This document shows positions 9,239 to 21,063 of a DNA stretch of 64,000 nt, piece after piece; positions within the stretch are counted from its first letter, which is position 1, and every line of letters begins with the position of its first letter. Source of the DNA: Siphonodentalium dalli (lineage: Eukaryota; Mollusca; Scaphopoda; Gadilida; Siphonodentaliidae); assembly GCA_032622095.1 (NCBI GenBank), contig CP136066.1, forward strand, positions 193,058,816-193,122,815. Reading direction: 5' to 3'. Under the pieces are notes generated by a model. That model worked only from the letters and a program-made list of their open reading frames with translations. It made no database searches and had not been told where the DNA came from. The position numbers and the translations under genes were made by a program.

Positions 9239-12020
9239 GCCGATGGGGTCATTGTCACAAGGCTCCGGTCACATTCGTAGTCAGCTTTTTAAATGGATCA
9301 CAAATGTAGCCAGCTTTTTTCACCGGCGATCACATTCGTAGCCAGCTTTCTAATTCCATGCTTTATATGGTGCGAAATATGACGTCATCGTGTTCGTGAC
9401 TAAAATGTCGACGTCATGCTCCAAAACTGACTTCGTTTATCAACTTATATTGCTATATTATTCGAGCATTCCAACGACATTGATCGGAAACCTCAGGTTA
9501 TTAGAAGAACTAATATCAAAACAAAATTCAAGTTGTTCATCCATTAATTAAGAAAAATGAGATTAACCTGATCGTGTTCATTTAGTCCAGTGCATTTATG
9601 AGAAAAAAATGCCACACCCGGAACTAATTGCAACAGAATTTTTTTTTGCTGGAATAAGTACACAAACCCTCCATAAACAACATACTAAAAATCGGCAAAA
9701 ATCGGCAAAAAGGGAAATTGGTGAATTTCGTGAAATAAATTTGGGGAAATTTGGTTAAATCATCAATTTATGGATTTTCATGGATGCATATAAGAACAAT
9801 CAAATTCACAAATCCTACAAATGGTATGTGTATTGTGTCGACCTCAATTTCCTGAACCCAGTACTGAAAACCAGTCCCAGATTCATTACGTATTTTTCGA
9901 GTTGCGTGCCTTCAAAAACGCGAGTTTACCTGATTTCGGCCCATTTTCGGGGCCTCAATTTCGAAGAATGAGCCAAAATGCCTTATTTGTGATTAATTAT
10001 TAAAAAAACTAGAGCAAACTGAAGGGATTTTTCAGTGTTATAGTAATTTCCTCACTAGATTAAACACAAAATATGATTAATATGTGTATCTATAATTAAG
10101 AAGAAGATTATATTCTCAAACAAAATGTGTGTTCCATTGTATGGACCTGGCCAATTTTGTCCCCGACACTGAACGTGTGTGATGAAATGCAATATTTGAG
10201 GTCATGTAACTCAATAATTTAATACCCATATGCCATGCTTTTCTTATAACCTTTTAAGTATGTTGGATTAAACAAAATGTAAAGGTATTAACAGGATATT
10301 ATTTAAGAAAATCAACTTATGGCCCTTTGAATACTTAGTTTTAGATTGTTTCCAAAGATGCCAGTTTGAGGCATTTTTGTCCAATCTAAAAGGTTTTGGG
10401 CCATAAAAACAAAAAACAATGGGTGTTTTAATGTGTAAAATTATTTGAACTTTCCTCCCACAACAATTTAGTGATAAAAAATTAGCCTTACATTGGTTAT
10501 GCCATAGTATTTCACTTGATTTCTTTCCTTTTTCAGGAAACTGACTCCAAATTTTAACATTGGTATAGGGGTAGGAAAAATCACAAATGCAATCTTATCA
10601 CCAAATTACAGCCATTTCAGACACAATGTTGTTTTCTTCCAGTTTGTGTACATTCCTGTTGCATTATAAAACTGCTTAATACATTATCGGACGTTGATTT
10701 AGAATTTTATGGTTATGTTGTATAAAACAATCTCAAAATAGCCAATTTGACATTTCACTGCCAAATTATGACAAAAAATATTATAGCTCTGTCAATAAAC
10801 ATAAACAAAGGAAATATGAAATTATGTATGAAAGAACAATGTAAGCAGAAACTGTTAATATAAAGTTTTCTGCTTCAAGATGCATAATTTTGAAGATTTT
10901 GTTGATATGCTTTCCCCTACCCCATTTTTCTGCCGTTCAAATTTGGAGTAAGTTTCCACAATGATGAGTGAAATCCAGTGAAATTCATTGGTATAGCCAT
11001 TGAAATGCTATTTTCTCAACAAAATAATGATTTAAGAGGACAGATCACATAATTTTACACAATAAACTTTCGTTAATTTTTCTGAATATGCCTAACATCC
11101 TTTTAAAATTGACAAAAACGTCCCACAATTGCATTTTCGGAAAAGAGGCTAGACTAAGAGTTCATAGGACCATAATTTTATTTTCATCACCAATGTATTT
11201 GGAAATTCCTTCACAATTTGTTCAATCTAGTATTCTCAAAATGTTATGAGAAAAGCAGAGCATATGGATATTAATTTATTGAGTTACATGACCTCAAATA
11301 TGGCATTTCATCACACAAGTTCTGTGTCAAGGCAAATTTGGCTAAGTCCATACAATGGAACACACATTTTGTTTGAGAATATTTTATTCTCCTTATTCAT
11401 AGATGCACATATTAATCATATTTTGTGTTTTATCTGGTGAGGAAATTTCTAAAACAGTGTAAAAGTAATTAATTTTGCTCTAGTTTTTTAAATAATTAAC
11501 CATATAATACAGCATTTGGCTCATTCTGCGAAATTAAGGCTCCGAAATCAGGTAAACTCGCGTTTTTGAAGGCACACAACTCGAAAAATACTTAAGGAAT
11601 CTGGGAATGGTTTCCAGTTCTGGATTCAGGAAAATGTGGTCGACAATATAGGCATGATATTTGTAGGACTTGTAAATTTGAATTTTTTATATACATTCAT
11701 GAAAACCCATAAATTGATGATTTGACCAAATTTTCTCAATTTTTGTTCACGAAATTCACTAATTTCCCTTTTTCCGATTTTTGCCGATTTTTAGTATGTT
11801 ATTTATGGAGGGTATATGTACCAATTCCAGCAAAAAAAAATTCTGTTGCAATTAGTTCTGGGTAAAACCATAAATGCACTGGACTAATTGAGGCTCGTCT
11901 GAATATGAAAAGCTGGCTACAAATGTGATCGCCATAGAAAAGCTGACTACATTTGTAATCGATTTAAAAAGCTGGCTACGATTGTGACCGATGCCTTGTG
12001 GCGTACAATGACCCCATCAG
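9239..12020. mobile_element. 2.8-kb foldback element, Mutator-like
   Basis: The element starts GCCGATGGGGTCATTGTCAC and ends with a matching inverted sequence (GTACAATGACCCCATCAG). It is flanked on both sides by the identical 10 bp CTCTATTAAC (9229-9238 and 12021-12030). Each arm is over 1 kb; for example the sequence around 9850-9935 is mirrored at 11545-11640, and that near 10145-10225 at 11285-11365. Subterminal TAGCCAGCTTT-type repeats occur three times in each arm. Target duplications of 9-10 bp with very long inverted repeats are typical of Mutator-like elements. No transposase frame is visible. Confidence 0.85.
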
Positions 12021-12038
12021 CTCTATTAACTAGTATAT

Positions 12039-12249
12039 TTAACCCTTTGAATGCCAGGTCCGATTTTTGTATCAACCCATATACCCTGTGCCAATGCATT
12101 CTCTTATATATGCGAGTCGCCTCGCATATATAAGAGAATGCATTGTCCTAACCCAAAAAAAAAATTCATTTTTTTATTTTTTTTAGGGCCGATTTTACAG
12201 ACCATAAATTAGGGCCGATGAGATCGGCCCCTGGCACTAAAAGGGTTAA
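12039..12249. mobile_element. TTAA-flanked MITE, GCCAGGTCC family
   Basis: TTAA-CCCTTTGAATGCCAGG at the left and CCTGGCACTAAAAGGG-TTAA at the right. It contains one shortened 67-bp hairpin (12091-12145) and GGCCGATNAGATCGGCC near the right end. A longer copy is at 60109-60523. The TTAA duplication and CCC start fit a piggyBac-like element. Confidence 0.8.
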
Positions 12250-12314
12250 GATTTAGTGAGTGACACCCTAATGGTTTTCACAATTTTGCCGCGCTTACGA
12301 TAATAGTTAAGATT

Positions 12315-12586
12315 TTAACCCTTGCTTTACTAAATGGATTCTCCCATTCAGTTACAACAGTATACATTGGACTGGTATATTATTCATTTGGAGGGATATT
12401 AAGTATATATGAGCAGACATCAGACATATGAAAAGATAATAAAAGTGCAGAAGAATTCATATTCATTGGTGGGAAATGTTCAGATAATAAGTTCAACAAA
12501 CGGCCTATGGTTTTTTGTTGAAATTATTATATGAACATTTCCTAAGGGAGCTACTGTCAATGAGTATTTAGTATAGAAAGGGTTAA
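12315..12586. mobile_element. TTAA-flanked MITE, GTTCAGATAATAAGTTCAAC family
   Basis: TTAA-CCCTTGCTTTACTAAATGG at the left, TTTAGTATAGAAAGGG-TTAA at the right, with an internal inverted GTTCAGATAATAAGTTCAAC. Relatives are at 39954-40216, about 40850-41095, 26136-26377 (left end lost) and about 31390-31490 (partial). Confidence 0.75.
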
Positions 12587-14067
12587 ATACCATTCCAGAA
12601 TGGACTATTGTGTGATATCTAATAGTTTTGAATGGGATTTTTCAGTGTTAATACATAATAGGTGATTTTAGTCACGGAAATATCCATGTTTATTTCTCAA
12701 ATACTTCAGCATTGTCACCTTTAATTAAATGCTAAACATGAATATTCTAAGTTATAATCACCAAACTAATATTCACTCTTTATTCACTTTTCCATTGATA
12801 TCACAGTTGTTTTATTCACAAATGTTGTCTTTATGCTTAGAAGTGACATAGCTTACTTGTTTCTAGGAGATTTTGTTTTATGATATTAGTTAATTCACTG
12901 GGCTTTTAATAAAAAGAATTTTCTTGGATAACCTCATTCACAGAACAACAAGCCTGAGCGGTATTCATCTAAAAAGAAATATCCTATGATATGCTATATT
13001 CAAAAGTGGTGTATTTTTCCGATAGTCAAAAACCCAATTTCATCTTTGTCTTCTGCCATAATTAACAGATTCCTCTTCATTGGTCCTTGGGCAGTTTGGA
13101 ATAAAAACATAAGACTCATGTCTGCAGAAGCCAATTCTGGGAATTAGGCAGCGGGCGAGGCCTAGGCATATTCCTCTGGCACATTCCTCAAGAAATCCAC
13201 AGATTTATTCTTGTCATTCCTTGGTTCATCTGGACAACAAATTCCAACCACATATGTGACCCGCCATATCAAATCCAGTCGTAAGTCGGGATTTTTTTAC
13301 CCTGTGCCAATGCATTTTCTTATATATGCGAGTCGACCATAGGTCGCCTCGCATATATAAGAGAATGCATTGGCCTAACAATTTTTTACAATTTTAATAA
13401 TTTTTTCTTGTATTCTTTAACAATTTTATAATATTTCCGCCAAAGGAAGCCTTTCACACTGAACTATATGGATATATGTCCTGTGTTTGTAAAACATAGT
13501 AGAAAGGGGTTAACTTTTTGGTCGCCTACCATTGGCTTGCTCGGAATCAGTCACGCATGCGCAGTCCCAATATAACACGCTTTACAGATTGAATTCATCA
13601 GTTTATTTTCTGCTACAAAACCGAACGGAAGTCTAAAGGGAGTATTGTTCTGAATTTGTCGTTTAACAACTAGACAACAAATTCAATTTATCGATACAAT
13701 AATTACTGGTCGCCTACGCGTTCGTTTTTAGAATTATTGTTTCGAATTCACGGACAGTTTCGCTTCAAACATACAATTGTCCGTGTTTTTGAACAGGCGG
13801 CGGACTTAAAATTTATCGAATATGAAAATCGACATTTCGCCATAATCAGCCGCCATTTCAAGGCCTTACGAGGTGCATAGATTATTGTAAGCAATACATC
13901 TATGTAATTATTATAGCACCTATAAGGTATGATAGAATTTGTCAGATATAAAAAATGCCACATGATTCGCGACCGGAAGTCTCCTAATTTCGTGGGAATT
14001 TATTTACGCGTGGACATTTATTTAGCAATAATTACCATCGCTACTGACGCTATCTATCATAATGTTA

Positions 14068-14655
14068 TGAACAACATTCTTTCACATAATACTTTGTTGT
14101 TTTATGGTTCAATACAACTGATCCAGATGTGTTGGTCACATTTGAACTTAATGTTGATTACATCTTGGTTTATCAATGTAAAAACAGGTACCTAAGAATA
14201 ACAGTAGTAATGTTACAATCTCAGCCATGTGCTAGCGGACCGGGGATCGCACCCTGGTCAGGGTATTCTGACAGAAATCAGAACTCGGTCCGATACCAAG
14301 TTTGTCAGGCTAAAAAGTCCCATTCGAGATTACTGAATAAAATCCGAATGCAAATGCCGACTTTCCCCATTACAACACTTGTTCAGGTATGTTGTCGTGG
14401 GTGCACTACGCTGTGCGATCGGGTGTGGACAAATAAAACTTAATGGCTGACCCATGTACACACCTAGGTGTGTGCATGTTAAAGAACACTACTGGAGTCA
14501 CTAGAACTCATCAAAACAACATGCTTTCACTAAATACTTTGTGTTTTCTGTTTCAATACTGTCACACATGTCTCCTATGATCTAGATGTGTTTGTCGACG
14601 CTTGAAGTTGACTACAGTTTATCAATATCAGAAAAATAATGACTGTCGTGGTACT
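14068..14655. repeat. Diverged direct duplication in the DIRS-like insert
   Basis: CTTTCACATAATACTTTGTTGTTTT near 14080 resembles CTTTCACTAAATACTTTGTG near 14523, and both continue to GATCCAGATGTGTT/GATCTAGATGTGTT and a TTTATCAAT motif. Between them, 14190-14510 contains TGCATGTTAAAGAACAC, a SINE-tail-like string. The class was not determined. Confidence 0.4.
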
Positions 14656-16586
14656 AAGATTCGTTAGTGTCATTAATTTCAGACAGGGATTGACATCTGA
14701 CAAGAGTCAGAATTCTGTTGAGTACCCGGTACATGATTCGATTCTCGTACAGTGCTTCAACTTCACTGTCGAATTTTGAACTGCTAGCATTTAATGATTG
14801 CAAGCATGACACTAAAATTAGTCGTAATGACAGTTTCACTATTGTCTCAATTCCAGATTTTAGTTATTATTCTGAATTGTATCCAAAATTAACCCATCAT
14901 TTCAAAATTGCTGGGTTGTTTCTCGACTAAATGGTGTCTCCTTCCGGAATACAAACATAATTGCTATCCTTCCTGTTCAGGTTTACCGAAAAGAAGCGGT
15001 GGGGGTTGGGTTGCTACGATTCGGGATATGGCTCTAATTGGGACACAAAATTACAAATCATGGGTGCTCCGGTTTGCATTCTCTAGAGTAAGGGAAGAAG
15101 CTTATCGTCACTCTGACGGTGTTTAATCATGGTTTCACTATCTACAAATATATTTGAAGATACTTTGGATTAAAAAACTTTCCCCTTCTTGATTCAATTA
15201 TGAGAATGATTCCAGCCTGACAGGTATTTTGAATCGTGGTGACTTGACCCCTCCAGTTAACTGGCCCACTGTCAATAACTGGCGACCGTGGCCTGGATGA
15301 CGTTCCCCAATGAATAACGATATAATAGCAGTGGTATTCCAAGACGAGGAAGGTGGGGGGGGAGACATTATTTATGGCAAGTAACCATATCAAATGTGAG
15401 CTTGGTACAAGAACAGACTGTACATCCAATACAGCATGCATTGTTCATAAAGGGCATGGTAGGTGTTTTGAAGGTATTCATGGACTAGCTGGAGTCTCAA
15501 TGAATTTTCAAATATATACGTGTCCCGACCTTTCATACAGTTGATATGGCGAATAGACTTCACACACAAATGAAGCATATTTACATGGAAAGCATTTATA
15601 TTGTCACGTGTCCCACGACCACTGCCAATAGCCTTTTCGACAAGAGTCCACCCTCATGGCTCTTCATACTTCTATTGCCCATATCAATGTGATTATCTGG
15701 CACATAGACAATAAAACAGGCAAAGACGTTTGCGCTGTCCAGCTAAGCTTTCGAGGAAGCTCATTGACCAGCATTACCGACCTTTCCTAAGACGTAGGCA
15801 GGGGACCACCCCGTACGAGTGGATCCCATCCCCATGGCACCAGATGCCGGACCGTAATGGCCTGAAACCATGCTGCCAACTCTGCGCATTTCGGTCTATG
15901 CTGGATTTGTCCTCTCTTCCTTAAACATGCCTTAAGTAGGACCACTTAGGTAGGGGGAGTTCCTCTCTATCTTGGCTCTTAAAATTAAAATAAACCAACA
16001 TTATAAAAGGGATGTGTATCCTTTACTAGGAGGATTATAATTTCATTCGTTTCCTTCCTAGGGGAGCCATTTTTAGAGCGGGTCTTCCCCTAGTTTGCTG
16101 CATGCTTCACACTAACCGACCTATCACACATCTAGGTCATTCTGCTGCATGTTTGGGGGGGGCAGAGGCTCAGACCTGAATATTCCGTATGGTGACCGTG
16201 AAAATTTACCTGTGTTTATCATCTGACTACATTGTACATCATTTGAACTGATTTCGGTTGTAGAAGGCGCACCTTCATTTCTTAGAATCGGATCGCGGTG
16301 GGTATTCCGCTGGGAACGTGGACTGCTCTCAGGTGCCTAGTGGTCATGATGGCCTAATAATAGTAATGTGTGTGGATTTAGGCTGAACATAATACTTGTG
16401 ATTGTACATTTTGCTGTCTATCTCCATTCCAAAGGATGGTGATCGTTGGGAAATTTCTCCAAAGTTAATAATCGTACCGACATTAATATTTGGCACCTGA
16501 GAGTAGCGGTTTGCTTTCTCATTGGATGCTCTGGTCACCTGCGGTGTTCGGCCATGCGCTCCCGATGCTCATGGCTGTTAGTCTTG

Positions 16587-17070
16587 TTCTCTGAGGGGCT
16601 ATATATATATCTTTAATGATACATTTGATTGTGCCAGGGATCTCTGCTCTGGCTCCGACCATTGGATTGTTGGGCGCAGCTTTGGTAGGGTCTTATGACA
16701 TGATCTCATGATGACTCATATATCACCATGATATATCTATTATATCATTTTATATATCTATATATGCGAAAGATTTGTATCACCTGGTTTCTGCAATGAT
16801 ATCTTGTGATACATAGGTACCTCAGAGACATGCGACATGTTCTCTGTGGGGTTATATATCTATATTTAGTGATATGTTGGATCATGACAGGGAGCTGTGA
16901 TCTGGCTCCGACCATTGGATTGATGGGCGCAGCTTTGGTTGGGCCTTCTGACATGGTCTCATGAGGAAAACTTAATATATATATTCCCCGAATATATATA
17001 TTATATCATTTTATATATATATATACGCAATGTGTATATTGTGATACATAGGTACCTCAGAGACATGTGA
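16587..17070. repeat. Two-copy direct repeat, about 250-bp period
   Basis: TCTGGCTCCGACCATTGGAT followed by GGGCGCAGCTTTGGT occurs at about 16650 and about 16900. GATACATAGGTACCTCAGAG occurs at about 16810 and about 17042. The units are separated by TATATA-rich sequence. It lies inside the DIRS-like insert. Confidence 0.75.
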
Positions 17071-17074
17071 ACGT

Positions 17075-17862
17075 GTGATAACTGTTCTAAGGGCAGGACC
17101 AGTTCACGCTCCTCCGATTACGCCTCGGCGGTACAATCAGTCTGTGGGGAAACGTCTGGTGGAGAAGACGAGGTACTTGGGACCTCCAGGACATTTGTCC
17201 CCCACCAAACGCCAGCGGTTCTGGGCGCTAAAGCTGCCAAATCGCGTGCCTACAAATCGACACCGGCAGATGGGCCTCCGGCAGCTTAAGCGTAGGGCAG
17301 GGGCCGTACCCATGAGGTAAAGCGCCGCGACCCCCTGGCCATGCTCGTCTTAACGACAAAAAATCGGCCTTGCCTGCCACTCCTCCGTGAAGGGATCGGA
17401 GAAAAATGACCTCTCCCCACCCTCCAGCTTTGCCAGGATATTAGCTTGGGCATGACTACCTGCAGCATGCGATGGTGGGGGGCTCCCTCTGATCCGATGG
17501 CTTGACTCGCTTATAGTTTTCTAACCCATTTGGGCTAATGGGCTCTCCATTTGATCCCTGTGCCACAGATTGGGCATCAGGTTATATGCCATTTGCATTG
17601 GCGAACAGCAGTTAGTTAACTCTTAATGTTGGTTGTCTTGCCATCTTCGGAGTGGGCCTCCTCCAGTGCAGGTCGTTATGTCGCTAAGGCGGAGAGTGAG
17701 TTAGTCTCCTTGCATCTCAAATCGGTTGGACTCTTAGAACTGACGGATGAAGAAAAGAGAATTGCTCGGTTCGCTCGCAATTCTGAACTGAATGGCACCA
17801 CCTGGGATGTTGCTTCCAAAAACAAGGGGGGAGGTACATGTTTGAGCAATATAGCACTCTAA
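17075..17862 (+). pseudogene. Coding-like remnants inside the DIRS-like insert
   Basis: Two open stretches (17075-17320, rich in Arg/Pro, with RQMGLRQLKRRAGAVPMR, and 17626-17862, with ELTDEEKRIARFARNSELNG) stand out by higher GC than the surroundings. They sit just upstream of the internal complementary region, where DIRS elements carry their 3' coding region. I cannot match them to a DIRS Gag, reverse transcriptase, methyltransferase or recombinase, so the assignment rests on position only. Confidence 0.25.
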
Positions 17863-18013
17863 TTATATGAGTTATTTCACGTAACTAATCATAACAGATT
17901 CATTAAAGAGTTCATATTTAGGTACAATCTGTTTTAGAAGAGTGCATTCCCTCAAAATTTTTTTTTGGCTATTATCTTTATTGCTCGTGCCTCCTCCTGG
18001 GCTTGCATTCTAA

Positions 18014-18112
18014 TCCATATAGTTCAGTGTGAAAGGCTTCCTTTGGCGGAAATATGATATTTTTAAAAATATAATATATATTTCCTTAAAGAAAGCCTGA
18101 ACACTGAACTAT
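18014..18112. repeat. Internal complementary region of the DIRS-like element
   Basis: The first half, TATAGTTCAGTGTGAAAGGC onward, is the reverse complement of the left extension (13433-13475). The second half, ending TGAACACTGAACTAT, is the reverse complement of the right extension (18313-18378). The junction at about 18052 corresponds to the joined ends expected for a circular intermediate. Confidence 0.8.
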
Positions 18113-18660
18113 CATAGGGCCCTCCCATGGCGGTGCCATTCCCAACCCTGCAACTCGCCAATCTTCTGATTGAGTTGAAAATAAACTGACGAATTCAATC
18201 TGTAAAGCATGTTATATTGGGACTGCGCATGCGTGACTGATTCCGAGCACGCCAATGGTAGGCGACCAAAAAGTTAACCCCTTTCTACTATGGTTTACAA
18301 ACGCATGACATATATCCATATAGTTCAGTGTTCAGGCTTTCTTTAAGGAAATATATATTATATTTAAAAAAATATCATTTCACCCATACAGAGCCCCAGA
18401 CAAACATGAGCAGACAACACTCTTCTATATGTTTCTATATATGTGTGGGGCTCCCTGCAGGGTAATGGATGTTTTTTATTTTATGTCCTAAAAATTGTAA
18501 GAAACATTTATTTTTTTTAAATGATAAAAAATTGTTAGGCCAATGCATTCTCTTATATATGTGAGGCGACCTATGGTCGACTCGCATATATAAGAGAATG
18601 CATTGGCAGAGGGTAAAAAAAATCCCGACTTACGACTGGATTTGATATGGCGGGTCACAC

Positions 18661-19420
18661 ATGGTTAGTGTTGTCCTGATTCAGATGTTATTGAATTATC
18701 AGGTGCAATACCAATGATTTCTATAGAGACCAAAATGTTTTTGTGTGAAGAGAATGCACGATACTAACAAACAATTTCAGTATACCGTATACAGAGACTG
18801 ATGAAGTCTGCCGAATGTGAAAGTTTGGAAGCACTTTCACATACTAGTATAGAGTTACTCCCCATCCATCACTCAGGCATTCACGTCCATCAGTATTTAT
18901 GATGAAAATGAGCTGCATGCATATTCTTGCTTTCTGACTTTCTTGCTGCTTATACATATTCACATTATTTTAGTTTCTCTATTGTACAGAAGACACATTA
19001 ATCTGGTTAGATAATACAATATCACACCGTTTTGACGATCCTTATGAGGTTTTTGATTCGTTACGGTTATATATTTAAGGTTTTTCCCTGAACTTTTCTG
19101 TAACTTCACTATTGATATATTCAGTACAATTCAATTGGATACTCGACAAAATTCAGAATCTTTTGCCCAATTTGATTCGAGATTCGTTTCCAAATGAAAA
19201 ACCATGATTTGCTGGGCCCTGTATTATGGTCGTATATGGTTTGAGAACTGGGACTTATGTGGCAGTGTATGGTTACAAATAAGATGTCTTGGTGATTGAC
19301 TCATAATTTAGTCCTAAAGGTTCTGGTTTTTCTTTTGTAAATTATGCTTTGTGCGAGGTACAAAATATTATCAATAGCCGATAATTCAATAACATTTAAA
19401 TCAGGACAACACTAACCATA
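18661..19420. repeat. Inverted repeat bridging two MITE copies
   Basis: GGTTAGTGTTGTCCTGATTC just after the first MITE is mirrored by TCAGGACAACACTAACC just before the MITE that begins at 19421. The pairing extends through GTTATTGAATTATC and its complement. The loop of about 650 bp shows no gene. Confidence 0.75.
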
Positions 19421-19838
19421 TGTGACCCGCCATATCAAATCCAGTCGTAAGTCGGGATTTTTTTTACCCTGTGCCAATGCATTCTCTTATATATGCGAGT
19501 CGACCATAGGTCGCCTCGCATATATAATAGAATGCATTGGTCTAACAATTTTTTATCATTTTTTTTAAATAAATGTTTCTTACAATTTTTAGGACATAAA
19601 ATAAAAAACATCCATTACCCTGCAGGGAGCCCCACACATATATAGAAGCATATAGAAGAGTGTCGTCTGCTCATGTTTGTCTGGGGCTCTGTATGGGTGA
19701 AATTATAAAATTGTTAAAGAATACAAGAAAAAATTATTAAAATTGTAAAAAATTGTTAGGCCAATGCATTCTCTTATATATGCGAGGCCACCTATGGTCG
19801 ACTCGCATATATAAGAGAATGCATTGGCACAGGGTAAA
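19421..19838. mobile_element. TGTGACCCGCC MITE, copy with lost right end
   Basis: Same left terminus as 13255 and 52845, hairpins at 19474-19540 and 19761-19827, and the core in the opposite orientation to the copy at 52845. After GGCACAGGGTAAAA the expected right terminus is missing and unrelated sequence begins. Confidence 0.8.
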
Positions 19839-19859
19839 AAAAAATTTGATGAAGACCAA

Positions 19860-20250
19860 TCTGTTACAGACCCATTTAATTTTCGAGTCACCGATTTTGT
19901 TTTATAGTGCCTTCATATAGCATTTTAGTATCAATCTATGACATAAAATATGATTAAAATATTATAATTCATCACCATTTCGAATGTTTGTGTCTCAGAA
20001 GGTGCTCATAGAGCAATAGAAAATAGCTGAAATCATAGAAACATTTCCCCCGTTTCACACCCAGAATGCGACAGAATTCAAACTAAGATATAGAGTTATT
20101 CCCCTTCCATTGAAAATAATAGACTTTGCAGTGTATGTCCAGACAAAACTTAAGCACAGAAAATATGTCGATACCTCAACAAAAACAACATGTCCACAGT
20201 TTATTACAATGGATAAGTCGACAATACAATGTTGTGGAGCTTCCTCTTTC
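19860..20250. repeat. Dispersed repeat, CCCATTTAATTTTCGAGTC type
   Basis: The sequence from ACCCATTTAATTTTCGAGTC through AATTCATCACCATTT also occurs at about 44884-45000. Sequence near 20060-20250 (TAGAGTTATTCCCCTTCCAT) occurs in the opposite orientation at about 34070-34250. Element ends were not found. Confidence 0.55.
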
Positions 20251-20272
20251 AAATGGTATATAATATGGCATA

Positions 20273-20882
20273 TCTAATATATATATTGGGACTTCTGTTT
20301 GTTTGTTTGTTAGCTATGGCCGGGAAAACTGTCGGACGGATTGAGCCCAAACTTCCTATCTAAGTGTAAAATCCCAGATGGAATGTCATCGCACTGCTTC
20401 TGAGAACGTCAGAGCACTCATTCTCCAATCCCCCGCCACCGCAATGGGAATTCATGGGTTAATCGCGTGATAGTTCAAGAGCTTTCGTATCCGCAGTGTC
20501 GTTGATAAAGAGCGTGTATGTGTCCAGACATGAGCGTGTTGTGTCTGTGTACAGACATGAGCGTGTTGTGTGATTAGGGGTTCCTGGGAATGGGGGAGAT
20601 TTTCATCGGGTCAGTTTTTCTGCCCGAGGTGACCTTCACCTTGAAACGGTACCCACAAATGATCTAATATATATTTTGGGACTTCTGTCTGTTTGTTTGT
20701 CTGTTAGCTATGGCCGGGAAAACTGCTGGAAGGATTTCGACGAAATTTGATACCTACGGGTGATTTGGTGATTTGGTCCGGGGAGTGTTTTGGACGAGTC
20801 AAATAGTGACTCCGACCTGACCTTGACCTTCAAAATTGTCAATTCAAGGTCAAAGCCCGGACGAAGTCGGGTCACCTGCTAG
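20273..20882 (+). mobile_element. Helitron-like elements, two 5' ends and one 3' end
   Basis: TCTAATATATATNTTGGGAC, preceded by A, occurs at 20273 and 20663; each is followed by a GTTTGTTTGT-type tract and TAGCTATGGCCGGGAAAACT. The 3' end shows a small GC hairpin CCCGGACGAAGTCGGG twelve bases before CTAG, followed by T. Helitrons start with TC, end with a hairpin and CTRR, and insert between A and T, so the 220-bp unit 20663-20882 is a good non-autonomous copy. The first 390 bp appear to be another copy lacking its own 3' end, joined head to tail. Confidence 0.75.
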
Positions 20883-21063
20883 TATTTTATATAATGTGAT
20901 CTGGGGGTTCGAAAATTAAGTGTGCCTTACTTTACTTTCTCTTCTCCAATGGTGTTGACTAAAACAAGTTTGATTGTGTGTAAAATAACAAGTAAGCTTT
21001 GTCTCTTCGTTAATGTGTGGTTTTGCTAACAAACAATGGAGCATTAAAACATATTCATTTCAG

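Larger units (their letters stand above)
13433..18378. mobile_element. DIRS-like retrotransposon, decayed or non-autonomous
   Basis: The ends form inverted repeats (about 13465-13610 against 18182-18325, roughly 95% identical by eye). Each end also carries its own unpaired extension: ATTTCCGCCAAAGGAAGCC at the left and TTCAGGCTTTCTTTAAGGAA at the right. An internal region at 18014-18112 holds the reverse complements of both extensions side by side. Split inverted termini plus an internal complementary region define the DIRS order, which replicates through a circle and integrates by tyrosine recombinase without target duplication. Comparison with 52845-53321 shows an exact empty site with no duplication. 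The 4.9-kb length fits the class, but no intact reverse transcriptase or recombinase frame is seen. Confidence 0.78.
13255..18661. mobile_element. TA-flanked MITE split by a 4.9-kb insertion
   Basis: The ends TGTGACCCGCCATATCAAAT (left) and ATTTGATATGGCGGGTCACA (right) are inverted repeats of about 48 bp, next to TA (left) and a mutated CA (right). The 67-bp hairpins lie just inside at 13307-13373 and 18540-18606. Its uninterrupted counterpart is the 477-bp copy at 52845-53321, and a third copy begins at 19421. The insertion occupies 13433-18378. Confidence 0.85.

Noticed and set aside
14190-14510. tRNA-derived SINE
   Set aside because: A GTGCGATCCCC-like box on the minus strand and a GTTAAAGAACAC tail are suggestive, but no A box or element ends could be placed.
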